DNA of 64,000 nucleotides. It comes from Corynebacterium sp. HMSC036D02 (lineage in GTDB: Bacteria; Actinomycetota; Actinomycetes; Mycobacteriales; Mycobacteriaceae). The DNA is taken from contig NZ_KV827649.1 of assembly GCF_001836165.1 (NCBI RefSeq), forward strand, positions 37,628 to 101,627, given 5' to 3'. This document shows positions 19,060-29,304 of the stretch, piece after piece. The position numbers were made by a program, and so were the translations under genes. Below the pieces are notes generated by a model, which saw nothing but the letters and a program-made list of their open reading frames with translations, searched no databases and had not been told where the DNA came from. Each line of letters opens with the position of its first letter. Within the stretch, counting starts at the first letter, position 1.

Positions 19060-20415
19060 TTAGCGACGCCGCCCCCGGATGATGTCCCGCAACCTCCCCA
19101 GGTACTCGCGCACCCGTTTTTCCGCGCCGTGGTCGGTGGGCTGATAATACTCGGCATCAGCCAGCGTCTCCGGCAAATACTGCTGGGCTAGCACACCGCG
19201 TGGATCATCGTGCGGGTACTGGTAGCCGACGGCGTTTCCCAAGCGCTTAGCCCCCTCGTAGTGACCGTCGCGCAGGTGCGCGGGCACGTGCCCGCTCTTA
19301 CCGGCCTGGACATCGGCTTGGGCGGCGTTGATGGCATTAATAACAGAGTTCGACTTCGGCGCCGTGGCCAGGTGGATTGTGGCCTGCGCCAGCGGAATGC
19401 GCGCCTCGGGCAGGCCAATCAGGGCCGCAGCCTCCGCCGCGGCCACGGCGGTGGGCAAAGCGGTGGGATCCGCCATCCCGATGTCTTCGGAGGCATGCAC
19501 GATGAGCCGGCGCGCGATGAAGCGTGGGTCTTCACCGGCCTCAATCATGCGGGCGAGGTAGTGCAACGCTGCGTCCACGTCGGAGCCGCGGATGGACTTA
19601 ATAAAGGCGGAGACAACGTCATAGTGTTGGTCCCCGTCACGGTCATAGCGCACCACCGCGCGGTTGACGTTGTCTTTGAGAATGTCGACGGTGAGCTCGC
19701 CGCCATCCGGTACCGCTTCGGCAGCCGCCTCGAGATAGGTCAGCGTGCGTCGCGCATCACCGCCGGCGAGCAGCACCAGCTGATCCAAAGCGTCTTCCGA
19801 TGCGGTTATTCGCCCCGCCAAACCGCGCTCACTCCTCAGCGCCCGTTCCGCGAGGCTGCGGAGGGAGGCGTCGTCAAGCGGCTCCAAGTGCAGCAGCAGC
19901 GAACGCGAAAGCAGCGGCGCCACCACAGAGAACGAAGGATTCTCGGTGGTCGCGGCCACGAGAAGGACAGTGCGGTTCTCCACGGCAGCCAGCAATGCAT
20001 CCTGCTGGGTTTTGGAGAAGCGATGTACCTCATCGATAAAGAGCACCGTGCGGCGGCCCTCGATGAGCTCGCGGCGCGCATGAGTAATCACTTCGCGGAC
20101 TTGCTTAACCCCAGAGTCTAGGGCAGAAAGCCCAATGAAGTTATCCCCCAAGGAGGAAGCGATGAGGGAGGCTAGCGTTGTCTTTCCGGTTCCCGGCGGG
20201 CCGTAGAGGATGACTGAGGCCTCCCCCGAGCCCTCCACCAGCCGGCGCAACGGGGTCCCCGGCTCCAGTAGGTGCTTCTGCCCCACCACTTCATCAAGGC
20301 TCTGCGGCCGCATACGAGCGGCAAGGGGTGAGCCGGAATGAGTTGCAAACATATCGGGGCCACCCGGCAGGCGTGGCGCTGACTGGTCATCGCCGAAGAG
20401 TGACTCCTGCCCCAT
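19060..20415 (-). CDS. rarA: Replication-associated recombination protein RarA (MgsA)
   Basis: The AAA+ ATPase of about 451 residues acts at stalled forks. Walker A is [11 protein letters not shown], Walker [20 protein letters not shown], and sensor 1 lies in [14 protein letters not shown]. The C-terminal tetramerisation domain contains [15 protein letters not shown] and [15 protein letters not shown] 20415 ([10 protein letters not shown]) shares one nucleotide with the stop of the upstream kinase (TGATG), indicating coupled translation. The stop lies 67 nt before the alaS start. Confidence 0.93.
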   Translation of the reverse strand: MGQESLFGDDQSAPRLPGGPDMFATHSGSPLAARMRPQSLDEVVGQKHLLEPGTPLRRLVEGSGEASVILYGPPGTGKTTLASLIASSLGDNFIGLSALDSGVKQVREVITHARRELIEGRRTVLFIDEVHRFSKTQQDALLAAVENRTVLLVAATTENPSFSVVAPLLSRSLLLHLEPLDDASLRSLAERALRSERGLAGRITASEDALDQLVLLAGGDARRTLTYLEAAAEAVPDGGELTVDILKDNVNRAVVRYDRDGDQHYDVVSAFIKSIRGSDVDAALHYLARMIEAGEDPRFIARRLIVHASEDIGMADPTALPTAVAAAEAAALIGLPEARIPLAQATIHLATAPKSNSVINAINAAQADVQAGKSGHVPAHLRDGHYEGAKRLGNAVGYQYPHDDPRGVLAQQYLPETLADAEYYQPTDHGAEKRVREYLGRLRDIIRGRRR

Positions 20416-21632
20416 CAGGACTCCCGGAGACGGGAAGCTACTGCGCGGCCAAATGCGGCCACCGCGGAGCATCCATCATTCTTGCACTGCGCGGCAAACC
20501 GCGACAGCGCCTCGAAGGTTTCATAAAGATCACGGCGGATGAGGGCCTCATCTTCGGTGAAGGGCCCTTGATCGGAGCGGCGAAGCAGCGAGCGACGCGG
20601 GTCACGATAAATCTCGGCATTGCCCTCCGCCAGAGCTACAACACCTTCGATCCCACCGGCATACATGGTTGTCACGCTCGACAGAGCCCAACCGATGAGG
20701 CAGGCCACGAGCAATTCATGCAGTGTCTTCTCATCAGCAAACTGGGGCCATACATCGACGATGCGGCGCTGCCAGGCTTGGATGAAGACATCCGCTTCAC
20801 TATCAGTAATCGGCCGTGAGAACAGGAATTGCGGGAAGCCAGCAACAACGCAGGCCACGTCGAAACCAACGTTACGGAAACCAGCCCACTCATAATCCAG
20901 GAAGGTCAACGTTGTCCCCGCAATGATGTTGTCTGGGGACAGATCGAAGGGAGTAAAAGCGCGGTTGCGGCCAGAGCTAAAGCTCTGCATGGCGCTGCGA
21001 GCCAAGTCGCGGACGTGCTCCGGCGGTTCCAGTCCGGCCTCACTGAGAATGTCAGCGCCGATCATAATGGAGCGCTTCAGCGAATCATCACGCAGCGCCT
21101 GGTGCTCAGCATATTCGGGATGCCGGCGCAGCTGACGGTTCAGCAGGGCCTCGTAATCCTCTTCGCGCCCCGCCGTTCCTGCGTGCATCTTGCCCAGCGC
21201 GCTGCCCAGGGATCGGAGCAGCTCACCGCGATCCTCATCGCTGCTGTGGGCGAGGGTATCCGCCAAGGTGTCGCCATCGCCGGCGTCGGTAAGCACGAGG
21301 ATGCGCTTTTCCACATCGTGCGCAAGCAGGACTGGGCCTGGGCGGACCTCTTCAGACAGCGCCGTGGTGAATTGATAGGCCACCACTTCGCGTAGAAGCG
21401 CAGCGTCATCAATAGTGTGCCCGGTGACCGGGTTGTACTTGATGACGACCGACCGATGTGGAAAGAAGGCACTTGGTGTCGTGCGGGCACGAAGTACCAC
21501 AGCATTGCCCGAGCCGGTGAGCTGTTGAATGTCACTCAGCTCAGGCTCGCCGCCATAGCGGCGGGAAATCATCAGCGATGCTTCCGTCACCACGGCATCA
21601 GCCGCAGAACTATTCATGGACTCGTGTCCCAT
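20415..21632 (-). CDS. Phosphotransferase (aminoglycoside phosphotransferase/choline kinase-like fold)
   Basis: This is a small-molecule kinase of unknown substrate, about 405 residues. It shows an APH-type layout: VVIKYNP for the ATP-binding lysine, [10 protein letters not shown] as the hinge, then [13 protein letters not shown] as the catalytic loop and FLDYEWAGF for metal binding. The catalytic loop has F-D-L-S-P-D-N in place of the canonical HGDxxxxN, so the usual HGD residues are altered. Candidate starts are ATG 21632, ATG 21617 and GTG 21641. GGAGG lies 11 nt ahead of GTG 21641, so the start is uncertain. The gene is coupled to rarA and follows aspS by 66 nt or less, so a housekeeping role is more likely than drug resistance. 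Confidence 0.75.
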   Translation of the reverse strand: MGHESMNSSAADAVVTEASLMISRRYGGEPELSDIQQLTGSGNAVVLRARTTPSAFFPHRSVVIKYNPVTGHTIDDAALLREVVAYQFTTALSEEVRPGPVLLAHDVEKRILVLTDAGDGDTLADTLAHSSDEDRGELLRSLGSALGKMHAGTAGREEDYEALLNRQLRRHPEYAEHQALRDDSLKRSIMIGADILSEAGLEPPEHVRDLARSAMQSFSSGRNRAFTPFDLSPDNIIAGTTLTFLDYEWAGFRNVGFDVACVVAGFPQFLFSRPITDSEADVFIQAWQRRIVDVWPQFADEKTLHELLVACLIGWALSSVTTMYAGGIEGVVALAEGNAEIYRDPRRSLLRRSDQGPFTEDEALIRRDLYETFEALSRFAAQCKNDGCSAVAAFGRAVASRLRES

Positions 21633-21698
21633 CGAATTCACTTGCTTGCCTGCCTCCACTTGTCGTAGGCCCAACTACATTACCGGCGCTGCGCGGTC

Positions 21699-23519
21699 TT
21701 AAGACTCCTTCCCAGCCTTCTCCCCTTGTGCAGCCTTAGCGGCCTTTTCCGGCTTGAAGTCTACGCCGGTCTCCTTGCGCTGCTCAGCAGGGATGGTGCC
21801 CGGAGCATCGGTCAAGGGATCTACGCCGCCACCCGACTTCGGGAAGGCAATGACGTCACGGATGGAATCGAATCCGCCCAGCAGGGAGACGATGCGGTCC
21901 CAGCCGAAAGCGATGCCGCCATGCGGCGGAGCACCGAACTGGAAAGCCTCGAGTAGGAAGCCGAACTTCTCCTGTGCTTCCTCTTCACCAATGCCCATGA
22001 CATCGAAGACGCGCTTTTGCACATCCTGGTCGTGGATACGGATGGAGCCGCCGCCGATCTCGTTGCCGTTGCAGACGATGTCATAGGCGTAGGCCAAGGC
22101 CTCTCCCGGATTCTCATCAAAGTTATCCAGGTACTCCGGCTTCGGCGAGGTAAAGGCGTGGTGGACTGCCGTCCACTTGGAGTGGCCCAGAGCAACGTCG
22201 CCCGAAGCGGTGGCATCAGCGGCCGGCTCGAAGAGCGGTGCGTCCACAACCCAGGTGAAGGCCCAGTCGCCGTCCTTGATGAGGTCCAGCTTCTTTGCAA
22301 TCTCACCGCGCGCTGCGCCCAGCAAAGCACGGGAAGACTTTACGTCACCTGCGGCGAAGAAGATGGCGTCACCCGGCTTAGCACCGACGTGCTCGGCAAT
22401 GCCCTCGCGCTCGGCATCAGTAATGTTCTTGGCCACTGGGCCACCCAGGGTGCCATCCTCGGCGATCGTGATATAAGCCAGGCCCTTCGCACCGCGTTGC
22501 TTTGCCCATTCCTGCCAAGCGTCGAACTGGCGGCGCGGCTGGGAAGCTCCGCCGTCCATGACAACAGCACCGACGTATTCGTTCTGGAAGACACGGAAGG
22601 TGGTGTCCTTGAAGAACTCAGTGCACTCCACGATCTTGATGTCGAAGCGCAGGTCCGGCTTATCAGAGCCGTAGTACTTCATGGCATCGGCGTAGGACAT
22701 GCGCGGGATGGGCGTCTTAATCTCGTAGCCGATGAGCTTCCAGAGAGCGGATACAATCTCTTCCGCTAGGGCAATAACATCGTCCTGGTCCACGAAGGAC
22801 ATCTCAACGTCAAGCTGCGTAAATTCAGGCTGGCGGTCCGCGCGGAAATCCTCATCGCGGTAGCAGCGAGCGATCTGGTAGTAACGCTCCATGCCGGCCA
22901 CCATGAGTAGCTGCTTAAACAGCTGCGGGGACTGCGGAAGTGCGTACCAGCTACCCGGCTTGAGGCGGGCGGGCACGAGGAAGTCACGAGCGCCCTCCGG
23001 GGTGGAACGAGTCAGGGTCGGGGTTTCGATCTCGGTGAAGTCGTGGCTGTCCAGAACTTCGCGGGCGGCGCGGTTCGCTGCCGAGCGCAGACGCAGCGCC
23101 TCGTGCTGACGCTCGCGGCGCAGGTCCAGGTAGCGGTACTTCAGTCGGGTTTCCTCACCGACTTCGCCGGAAGAAGACGGATCATCAATCTGGAACGGCA
23201 GTGCTGCGGACTTGTTGAGCATCTCCAGATCGGTGACGTTGACCTCAATCTCACCGGAGGCCAGGTTCGGGTTAGCCGAACCCTCAGGGCGCGGCTCCAC
23301 AACGCCTGTGACCTTCACGCAGTACTCAGAACGCAGGTCGTGGGCACGCTCAGCCACCTCGGTCTCGCGGAAAACTACCTGGGCAACGCCGGAACGGTCA
23401 CGCAGGTCAATGAAGATAACACCACCGTGGTCGCGACGGCGTGCTACCCAACCCGTCAGGGTGACGGTCTCCCCCGCCATCTCCTTGCGCAGTTCGCCTG
23501 CCAAATGTGTACGCAGCAC
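21699..23519 (-). CDS. aspS: Aspartyl-tRNA synthetase (probably non-discriminating)
   Basis: The 606-residue class II synthetase has an N-terminal OB anticodon domain ([21 protein letters not shown]). The catalytic core follows ([21 protein letters not shown]) with the bacterial GAD insertion, then motif 3 GIAFGWDRI. The C-terminus is a Lys/Ala-rich tail. Corynebacteria generally lack asparaginyl-tRNA synthetase and use GatCAB, so the enzyme likely charges both tRNA-Asp and tRNA-Asn; that is family knowledge, not visible here. The start is GTG 23519 with AAGGGA upstream. Confidence 0.95.
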   Translation of the reverse strand: MLRTHLAGELRKEMAGETVTLTGWVARRRDHGGVIFIDLRDRSGVAQVVFRETEVAERAHDLRSEYCVKVTGVVEPRPEGSANPNLASGEIEVNVTDLEMLNKSAALPFQIDDPSSSGEVGEETRLKYRYLDLRRERQHEALRLRSAANRAAREVLDSHDFTEIETPTLTRSTPEGARDFLVPARLKPGSWYALPQSPQLFKQLLMVAGMERYYQIARCYRDEDFRADRQPEFTQLDVEMSFVDQDDVIALAEEIVSALWKLIGYEIKTPIPRMSYADAMKYYGSDKPDLRFDIKIVECTEFFKDTTFRVFQNEYVGAVVMDGGASQPRRQFDAWQEWAKQRGAKGLAYITIAEDGTLGGPVAKNITDAEREGIAEHVGAKPGDAIFFAAGDVKSSRALLGAARGEIAKKLDLIKDGDWAFTWVVDAPLFEPAADATASGDVALGHSKWTAVHHAFTSPKPEYLDNFDENPGEALAYAYDIVCNGNEIGGGSIRIHDQDVQKRVFDVMGIGEEEAQEKFGFLLEAFQFGAPPHGGIAFGWDRIVSLLGGFDSIRDVIAFPKSGGGVDPLTDAPGTIPAEQRKETGVDFKPEKAAKAAQGEKAGKES

Positions 23520-23723
23520 TTTCGTTCAATCCCTTCTCATCGTTGACGCTCGCACCCACTCACGCCACGCGTAGACAGCACGCGCCGAGGGATGCAAGTA
23601 CTTGAACGGCCCAAGTCTACCGCCCGCACCGGACTTGCTCAGCGCTAGGGTGAACACCATGTGCTTGTCGGCAGTCCACTTATCGAGCAGACACCACCTA
23701 CAGCTTGTGGCAAAATCTCTGGC

Positions 23724-24617
23724 ATGACTTTTAAATCTGGCGCCAATTTTGATGGTAAGCGAGCTAGCTCCGGCGGTGGAGGCCGCGGCGGCATGATCGC
23801 TACCGGCGGCGGCATTGGCTCTCTCCTTCTTATTGGTCTCTATCTACTACTCGGCGGCGATCCTGGCGCCATCACCGGAAGCGATCCCCAGACCGACCAG
23901 ACCCAGGTGGGACCAGAGGAAAGCGGCGAAGACGCATTTGCGCATTGCCAAACTGCCGAGGACGGCAATAAGTACGACGATTGCCGCGTCATGTTTGCCG
24001 CCCAGTCCGTCGATAAGGTCTGGGCCCAGCAGTTGCCGGATCAGGCAGGCATCGAGTACATCGAACCGGGCCGCGTCATCTTCAACAACACCACCATGTC
24101 CGGCTGTGGCCAAGCCTCCGGCGCCACGGGCCCGTTCTACTGCCCGGCCGATGAGTCGGCCTACTTCGACACCGCCTTCTTTGATCAGCTCCGCAATTTC
24201 GGCGGCGAGAATGCTCCTCTGGCACAGATGTACATCGTGGCCCACGAATTTGGCCACCACATTCAAAAGCTGGAAGGCACGCTCAGCTTGTCCAATTACA
24301 ACGAGCCCGGCGAGGATTCCAACGCTGTGAAGATTGAGCTGCAAGCTGATTGCTATGCCGGCCTCTGGGCACACTACGCCGATGAGGGCGAAGACGCTCT
24401 GCTCGAGACGATTACTGAACAACAAGTAACCGATGCCGTGAACACCGCTCGTGCTGTGGGCGATGACAACATCCAGCGCCGCTCGGGCGGCGAAGTACGC
24501 CCAGACATGTGGACGCACGGCTCCTCCGAGGACCGCGCTCAGGCCTTCCTCGCTGGATATAACACCGGCAAGATGGAACAGTGCGACACCTTGGGCCGAG
24601 GCGTATACAAGTCTTAA
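23724..24617 (+). CDS. Neutral zinc metallopeptidase (YpfJ family), membrane-anchored
   Basis: The protein of about 297 residues starts MTFKSGANFDGKRASS. A glycine-rich stretch follows, then one membrane span (about residues 23-46) and an extracytoplasmic catalytic domain. The zinc motif is VAHEFGHHIQ, with a third ligand likely in KIELQADCYAG. The family (COG2321) includes putative neutral zinc metallopeptidases with no known substrate. ATG 23724 is chosen because family proteins start MxFxxGxxxD. No ribosome binding site is seen, and CAAAAT lies 7 nt upstream. Confidence 0.85.
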   Translation: MTFKSGANFDGKRASSGGGGRGGMIATGGGIGSLLLIGLYLLLGGDPGAITGSDPQTDQTQVGPEESGEDAFAHCQTAEDGNKYDDCRVMFAAQSVDKVWAQQLPDQAGIEYIEPGRVIFNNTTMSGCGQASGATGPFYCPADESAYFDTAFFDQLRNFGGENAPLAQMYIVAHEFGHHIQKLEGTLSLSNYNEPGEDSNAVKIELQADCYAGLWAHYADEGEDALLETITEQQVTDAVNTARAVGDDNIQRRSGGEVRPDMWTHGSSEDRAQAFLAGYNTGKMEQCDTLGRGVYKS

Positions 24618-24932
24618 TACTGAGCTTAAATAGTGCTAGTGCGGTCGCCACAAGGTCGCACCACCCCCAAATGTGCCACAAAAATGCAGATTAAATTCAA
24701 ATACATGAAGTGTTTACCTGCTGGCAATCTTGATGCTTTACCCTGATCAAGTTCCCGCCGGTTTGCGGTGGGTTCCGCTCTGTCTTTAAAAGCATAAAAG
24801 AACCATGCGTGATGCCATCACCCTGCACCGCGACAGGCACACTATCCCCTGCTTTCACGGCGCATCCGCCCTGCCCGCGGCAGCCCGCGCTTCCTCATCA
24901 CGCAACGTTCTCTTCATGAAAGGAACGACGTT
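24618..24932. other. Intergenic region upstream of pit
   Basis: These 315 nt hold no convincing gene. A weak hairpin (CCCGCCG/CGGTGGG with one G-T pair) lies near 24753-24773 and precedes TTCCGCTCTGTCTTT, which might end the metallopeptidase transcript. The rest should contain the pit promoter, possibly under phosphate control, but I find no clear PhoR-type repeat. GAAAGGAA lies just before the TTG start of pit. Confidence 0.5.
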
Positions 24933-26543
24933 TTGAGCACCGCCACGCCGACGATGCCTGACCTCGAATCGATGAATGGCAAGAACAAGGACTGGATCTG
25001 GCACTTGTTCTTCGGCGCCATCACCGCTGTCACGCTGATCTTCTTCATCATTTGGAGCAACGGCGAAGTTGCTGAGGGGGCTAATCGCGTAGTCCTGGTT
25101 ACAGCGATCATCTTCGCCGTATTCATGGCCTTCAACATTGGCGGCAATGACGTCGCCAACTCCTTCGGTACCTCCGTGGGTGCAGGAACCTTGTCGATGA
25201 AGCAGGCCCTCGCGGTCGCAGCAGTCTTCGAGGTATCCGGTGCCATCCTCGCAGGCGGCGAGGTGACCGATACCGTCCGCTCCGGCATCGTGGACCTGGA
25301 AGCGATTGACGGGCTCGACCCCATGGAGTTCGTCTACATCATGATGGCCTCGTTGCTTGGCGCTGCCATCTGGCTGCTCGTCGCCACCCGCATGGGCTGG
25401 CCAGTTTCCACGACCCACTCCATCGTCGGCGGTATCGTCGGCGCCGCACTGACCGTCGGCTTCATCACCGGCAAGGGCGGCATGGATATGGTGCAGTGGG
25501 GCGGCATTGGCACCATCGCTTTCTCCTGGGTCCTTTCCCCAGTTCTTGGTGGTGTTGCCGCCTTCCTGCTCTTCAAGTGGATCAAGACGTCCATCTTGGT
25601 GTACAACGACACCGCAGACGAGCGCCTGCGCGAGATCAAGGTTCGCCGCGCCGCGCTGCGCAAGGAGCACAAGACCCGCTTCGAGCGCATGAACGAACTA
25701 CAGCAGATTTCCTACACCAACGCCATGGCCCGTGATGCCGCCCTCACCGCGGAAGATGATTACGACCCAGAGGCCCTCGAGTCCGACTACTACCGGGATT
25801 TGCACAACCTCAACAAGGATCTCGAGGACATCAACGCGCATCGCGCACTGGAGAACTGGGTCCCGCTGCTAGCCGCTTTGGGCGCCATCATTATCTCCGC
25901 GATGATGCTCTTCAAGGGTCTGAAGAACACCGGCGTTGACTTCTCCACCCTGGAGACCTTCCTGGTCATGGGCATGATTGGCGCCGTGGTTTGGATGGCA
26001 GTGTTCATCTTCGCCCGCTCCCTGAAGAAGAAGTCCCTGTCACGATCGACCTTCCTTCTCTTCTCTTGGATGCAGGTCTTCACTGCTTCGGCCTTCGCGT
26101 TCTCACATGGCTCGAACGATATCGCTAACGCGATTGGCCCCTTCGCCGCCGTCTTCGACGTCCTGCAGACGAACCAGATTTCCAATGAAGTCACTGTCCC
26201 CCTCCCAGTCATGGTGGCCATGGGTATCGCCCTGATTTCTGGCCTCTGGTTCATTGGACGCTTCGTTATCCAGACGGTCGGTTCGGGCCTGACTCAGATG
26301 CACCCTTCCTCCGGTTTCGCCGCTGAGCTGGCCGCCGCGGCCGTCGTCATGGCAGCCTCCCTCCTGGGCCTCCCGGTCTCATCGACCCACATCCTCATCG
26401 GTGCTGTCCTTGGTGTCGGCATCGTAAACCGCGCCGCCAACTGGAAGCTGATGAAGCCTATCGCCCTCGCGTGGGTCATCACCCTCCCCGCAGCAGCTGC
26501 CATCGCAGCCGTGACGGTTTCCATCCTGCGCGTCGCCTTCTAA
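24933..26543 (+). CDS. pit: Inorganic phosphate transporter, PiT family
   Basis: The 536-residue membrane protein imports phosphate with a cation. Both PiT signature motifs are present: [19 protein letters not shown] (about residue 70) and [18 protein letters not shown] (about residue 390). A long charged cytoplasmic loop (about 225-300) separates the two halves, as in the family. It starts with TTG 24933 behind GAAAGGAA. It is a low-affinity housekeeping type system with no partner genes nearby. A strong hairpin follows the stop. Confidence 0.93.
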   Translation: MSTATPTMPDLESMNGKNKDWIWHLFFGAITAVTLIFFIIWSNGEVAEGANRVVLVTAIIFAVFMAFNIGGNDVANSFGTSVGAGTLSMKQALAVAAVFEVSGAILAGGEVTDTVRSGIVDLEAIDGLDPMEFVYIMMASLLGAAIWLLVATRMGWPVSTTHSIVGGIVGAALTVGFITGKGGMDMVQWGGIGTIAFSWVLSPVLGGVAAFLLFKWIKTSILVYNDTADERLREIKVRRAALRKEHKTRFERMNELQQISYTNAMARDAALTAEDDYDPEALESDYYRDLHNLNKDLEDINAHRALENWVPLLAALGAIIISAMMLFKGLKNTGVDFSTLETFLVMGMIGAVVWMAVFIFARSLKKKSLSRSTFLLFSWMQVFTASAFAFSHGSNDIANAIGPFAAVFDVLQTNQISNEVTVPLPVMVAMGIALISGLWFIGRFVIQTVGSGLTQMHPSSGFAAELAAAAVVMAASLLGLPVSSTHILIGAVLGVGIVNRAANWKLMKPIALAWVITLPAAAAIAAVTVSILRVAF

Positions 26544-26581
26544 GACTTCAGCGCATCACGCGCACAGCACAATAGTGCTCT

Positions 26582-26623
26582 ATCGCCGCGAGTGCCCCCA
26601 TCAGCCGGGGACCTCGCGGCGAT
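26582..26623 (+). terminator. Hairpin terminator after pit
   Basis: A perfect 11-bp inverted repeat (ATCGCCGCGAG at 26582-26592 with CTCGCGGCGAT at 26613-26623) has an inner GC-rich loop. It is followed by TGTGCTTTAG. It lies 38 nt after the pit stop. Confidence 0.65.
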
Positions 26624-26664
26624 TGTGCTTTAGCGACTGGGCACAGCACGCACCGCCAGATCCG

Positions 26665-26670
26665 TACACT
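26665..26670 (+). promoter_or_regulatory. -10 box TACACT of HEPN-CBS gene (leaderless)
   Basis: TACACT lies 8 nt before ATG 26679. GGGTGCCC between them is not a ribosome binding site, so a leaderless transcript is likely. Confidence 0.45.
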
Positions 26671-26678
26671 GGGTGCCC

Positions 26679-27401
26679 ATGAGCGATAACTCCCTGGCTA
26701 GATTCTTTTCCGCCTTCAACGACATTGAGCAATTTCTCCGCCAGGCTATTGGGGCGAAGAATTCAGATTCTTTCTGGTGGATTGTTGATCGCGCACACGA
26801 CAAGCATCTATTGGGCAAGCGCCAAGCAGAACAACTGAAAGACTTTGGCAACCTACGCAATGCCATTGCCCATGGCCGCTACTTCGACGGCGCACCCATC
26901 GCCACCCCGCACCCACAGGTCATCACGCAGCTGGAAAACCTGCGACGCCTGCTCACGGATCCGCCTACGGCGCAGTCCCTTCTTTCTGACCGTGACGTGA
27001 CGATCCTTGCCCCAGATACCCCAATCATGGAGGCCTTGCGGCTCATTAACCAGACCGGCTATTCTCAGATACCTATCTATGAGTCGGGGGCATACCAGGC
27101 GCTGCTCACGACCAACGTCATCGCGCGGTGGATTGCGGCCGATTTGGGAGACGATGGCGTGGTCAACGCGGCGTCGATTAGCGCCGTTTTGGAATTCGCC
27201 GAGAAGAAGGACCGCGCCGAATTTCTGCCTCGCACAGCCAGCGCGCAAGAGGTCATCGACGCTCTCACGGAGCCCACCGCAGATGGCGTCCATGCCAGCG
27301 CAGTTCTCCTCACCGAGCACGGAAAGCCTTCGCAGCGTCCGCTGGGTATCGCGACACCGGGGGATCTCGCAGTATTGGTCGACGCCCTCGAATGGGAATA
27401 A
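26679..27401 (+). CDS. HEPN-like domain protein fused to CBS domain pair
   Basis: The 240-residue cytoplasmic protein has two parts. Residues about 1-90 are helical and contain LRNAIAHG, an Rx4H motif (Arg60, His65) typical of HEPN domains, many of which are RNases. Residues about 100-240 look like a tandem CBS module (DVTILAPDTPIMEALRLIN, SQIPIYESG, and a second unit with LPRTASAQEVIDAL and PLGIATPGDLAVLV). CBS domains usually bind adenine nucleotides and control an attached domain. A nucleotide-sensing RNA-binding or RNA-cutting role is therefore possible, but it is inference. It stands alone between pit and the flavin pair. The start may be leaderless. Confidence 0.7.
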   Translation: MSDNSLARFFSAFNDIEQFLRQAIGAKNSDSFWWIVDRAHDKHLLGKRQAEQLKDFGNLRNAIAHGRYFDGAPIATPHPQVITQLENLRRLLTDPPTAQSLLSDRDVTILAPDTPIMEALRLINQTGYSQIPIYESGAYQALLTTNVIARWIAADLGDDGVVNAASISAVLEFAEKKDRAEFLPRTASAQEVIDALTEPTADGVHASAVLLTEHGKPSQRPLGIATPGDLAVLVDALEWE

Positions 27402-27433
27402 TCTCCTGGTACATTATTGTTGACACGTCACAG

Positions 27434-27440
27434 AAAGGAG
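27434..27440 (+). promoter_or_regulatory. Ribosome binding site AAAGGAG fixing the LLM start
   Basis: AAAGGAG lies 6 nt ahead of ATG 27447 (MQFGVFSIGD). This decides the start against an in-frame TTG at 27417. Confidence 0.7.
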
Positions 27441-27446
27441 ATTGGC

Positions 27447-28553
27447 ATGCAATTTGGAGTATTCAGCATCGGTGACGTCACGCAAGACCCCACCACCGGC
27501 CGCACCCCCACCGAGGCCGAGCGCATCCGCGCGATAACGGAGATCGCGCTCAAGGCGGAGGAGGTAGGTCTCGACGTTTTCGCCACCGGCGAGCACCACA
27601 ACCCACCTTTCGTCCCATCGGCACCCACCACTCACCTGGCCTATATCGCGGCACAGACAAAGAACCTTCAACTCTCTACTGCCACCACGCTGATCACTAC
27701 CAACGACCCCGTCCGCCTCGCGGAGGACTACGCCTTCCTCCAGCACCTGGCAGATGGGCGCGTCGACCTCATGCTAGGCCGCGGCAACACCGGCCCGGTT
27801 TACCCGTGGTTTGGCAAGGACATCCGTGAGGGCATTCCCCTCACCGTTGAGAACTACCACCTACTGCGCCGCCTCTGGCGCGAACCCGTCGTGTCCTGGC
27901 AAGGAAAGTTCCGCACCCCGCTGCAGGGTTTTACTTCCACGCCCGCACCTCTCGATGGCGTCCCACCCTTTGTCTGGCACGGCTCCATCCGCTCCCCACA
28001 GATTGCCGAACAGGCCGCCTACTATGGCGATGGCTTCTTCCACAACAACATCTTTTGGAACAAAGAACACACCGCGAAGATGGTGAACCTCTACCGCAAC
28101 CGCTATGAATCCTATGGGCACGGCCGTGCCGATCAGGCCATCGTGGGCCTCGGCGGACATGTTTTCATCGGGTCTACCGAGCAGGAAGCGAAGGACTTCT
28201 TCCGCCCCTACTTCGACAACGCTCCGGTCTACGGCCACGGCCCTTCCCTAGAAGAATTCACGGCTCAGACCCCGTTGACGGTAGGCACCGTAGAGCAAGT
28301 GGTAGAGCGCACGCTGCAGTTTGCTGATTGGGTCGGTGACTATCAGCGCCAGCTTTTCCTCATCGATCACGCCGGACTGCCGCAAGAGGTGGTGCTTGAG
28401 CAGATCGAAATCCTCGGCACCCAGGTAGTGCCGGAACTGCGCCGCCGCTTTGAGGAACGCCGCCCAGATCATGTACCTTCTGACCCGCCAACGCACGCCA
28501 CGCTCGGCTCCTATGCCCCACACGCACTGGTCAGCCCTGGAGAGGAGAAATAA
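27447..28553 (+). CDS. LLM-class flavin-dependent monooxygenase, CE1758 family
   Basis: The 368-residue protein has the bacterial luciferase-like TIM-barrel. Motifs are MQFGVFSIGDV, then VGLDVFATGEHHNPPF, ADGRVDLMLGRGNTGPVYPWFG and FVWHGSIRSP. It belongs to the CE1758-type group, found in actinobacteria next to a dedicated FMN reductase, and uses FMNH2 and O2 on an unknown substrate. Its stop codon directly abuts the ATG of the reductase, so the two are made together. The substrate is unknown even for the family, as far as I know. Confidence 0.85.
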   Translation: MQFGVFSIGDVTQDPTTGRTPTEAERIRAITEIALKAEEVGLDVFATGEHHNPPFVPSAPTTHLAYIAAQTKNLQLSTATTLITTNDPVRLAEDYAFLQHLADGRVDLMLGRGNTGPVYPWFGKDIREGIPLTVENYHLLRRLWREPVVSWQGKFRTPLQGFTSTPAPLDGVPPFVWHGSIRSPQIAEQAAYYGDGFFHNNIFWNKEHTAKMVNLYRNRYESYGHGRADQAIVGLGGHVFIGSTEQEAKDFFRPYFDNAPVYGHGPSLEEFTAQTPLTVGTVEQVVERTLQFADWVGDYQRQLFLIDHAGLPQEVVLEQIEILGTQVVPELRRRFEERRPDHVPSDPPTHATLGSYAPHALVSPGEEK

Positions 28554-29231
28554 ATGCGCTCACTCGTGCTTGTTACGGCTGGGCTGTCCTCGCCGTCGTC
28601 GACGCGCGCGCTTGGCGACGCCCTTTCATCCGCCACCACCACTCACGTCACTGCCCGGGGTGAGGGCGTGGATATCACCGTCGTGGAGCTACGCGAGCTC
28701 GCGGGTGAGCTGGCCGAAGCCATGACCAACTGGGTCTCGCCTACGCCTCGTCTGAACGCGGCACAGTCCGCCGTACTGAATGCCGACGGTCTCATCGCCG
28801 TCAGTCCAGTCTTCCAAGGAAGCTACTCGGGCCTGTTCAAGATGTTCTTCGATACCTTAGAGCCGCATTCCCTGGAGGGGCTTCCTACCCTCATCGCGGC
28901 CACAGGCGGCTCCAGCCGGCACGCACTGGTCCTGGACTATGCCCTGCGGCCTCTACTCAATTACCTGCACGCCACGGTGGTCCCTACCGGTGTCTTCCAA
29001 GCCACGGAGGACTATGGCACCGCGGAAGGCGCGCGTAATGAAAGGCGCATCGAGCGCGCCGCTGGGGAATTAGCGGACCTCATGGTGCGCCCGCTCGACC
29101 GCGTCGCTGGGCTTACCGGCCCCCTCAGCGAAACGCAGGAAACGCCGCAGGACAGTTCCGAAGCCATACTGGATTCGGATCCTGCCAGTTTCCGCGCACT
29201 CCTGTCCCGCCACGACGGCCAACCGGACTAA
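28554..29231 (+). CDS. NADPH-dependent FMN reductase, CE1759 family
   Basis: The 225-residue flavodoxin-like protein has LVTAGLSSPSSTRALG for phosphate binding at the N-terminus, SPVFQGSYSGLFKMFFDTL in the middle and ATGGSSRHALVLDYALRP. It should supply reduced FMN to the luciferase-like monooxygenase whose stop immediately precedes it (0 nt gap). The C-terminal 35 residues are polar and probably disordered. Confidence 0.85.
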   Translation: MRSLVLVTAGLSSPSSTRALGDALSSATTTHVTARGEGVDITVVELRELAGELAEAMTNWVSPTPRLNAAQSAVLNADGLIAVSPVFQGSYSGLFKMFFDTLEPHSLEGLPTLIAATGGSSRHALVLDYALRPLLNYLHATVVPTGVFQATEDYGTAEGARNERRIERAAGELADLMVRPLDRVAGLTGPLSETQETPQDSSEAILDSDPASFRALLSRHDGQPD

Positions 29232-29252
29232 GCAGGTATGGAGGGCTCTCGG

Positions 29253-29258
29253 TACTAT
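29253..29258 (+). promoter_or_regulatory. -10 box TACTAT upstream of sdaA
   Basis: TACTAT lies about 47 nt before the sdaA start, leaving a short leader that carries AAGGAGG at 29287-29293. This is a conventional leadered start. No -35 box is clear. Confidence 0.45.
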
Positions 29259-29304
29259 CGTAAGGCGTAACTTATTTAACGCTTCTAAGGAGGTTTGACC
29301 CCAC

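Noticed and set aside
20415..21632. Aminoglycoside resistance gene
   Set aside because: The fold is APH-like, but the HGD loop is altered and the gene is coupled to rarA in a housekeeping cluster, so I do not call resistance.
24855..25670. Minus-strand open frame over pit
   Set aside because: It is a shadow of the PiT gene, with skewed His/Asp/Gly content and no domain.
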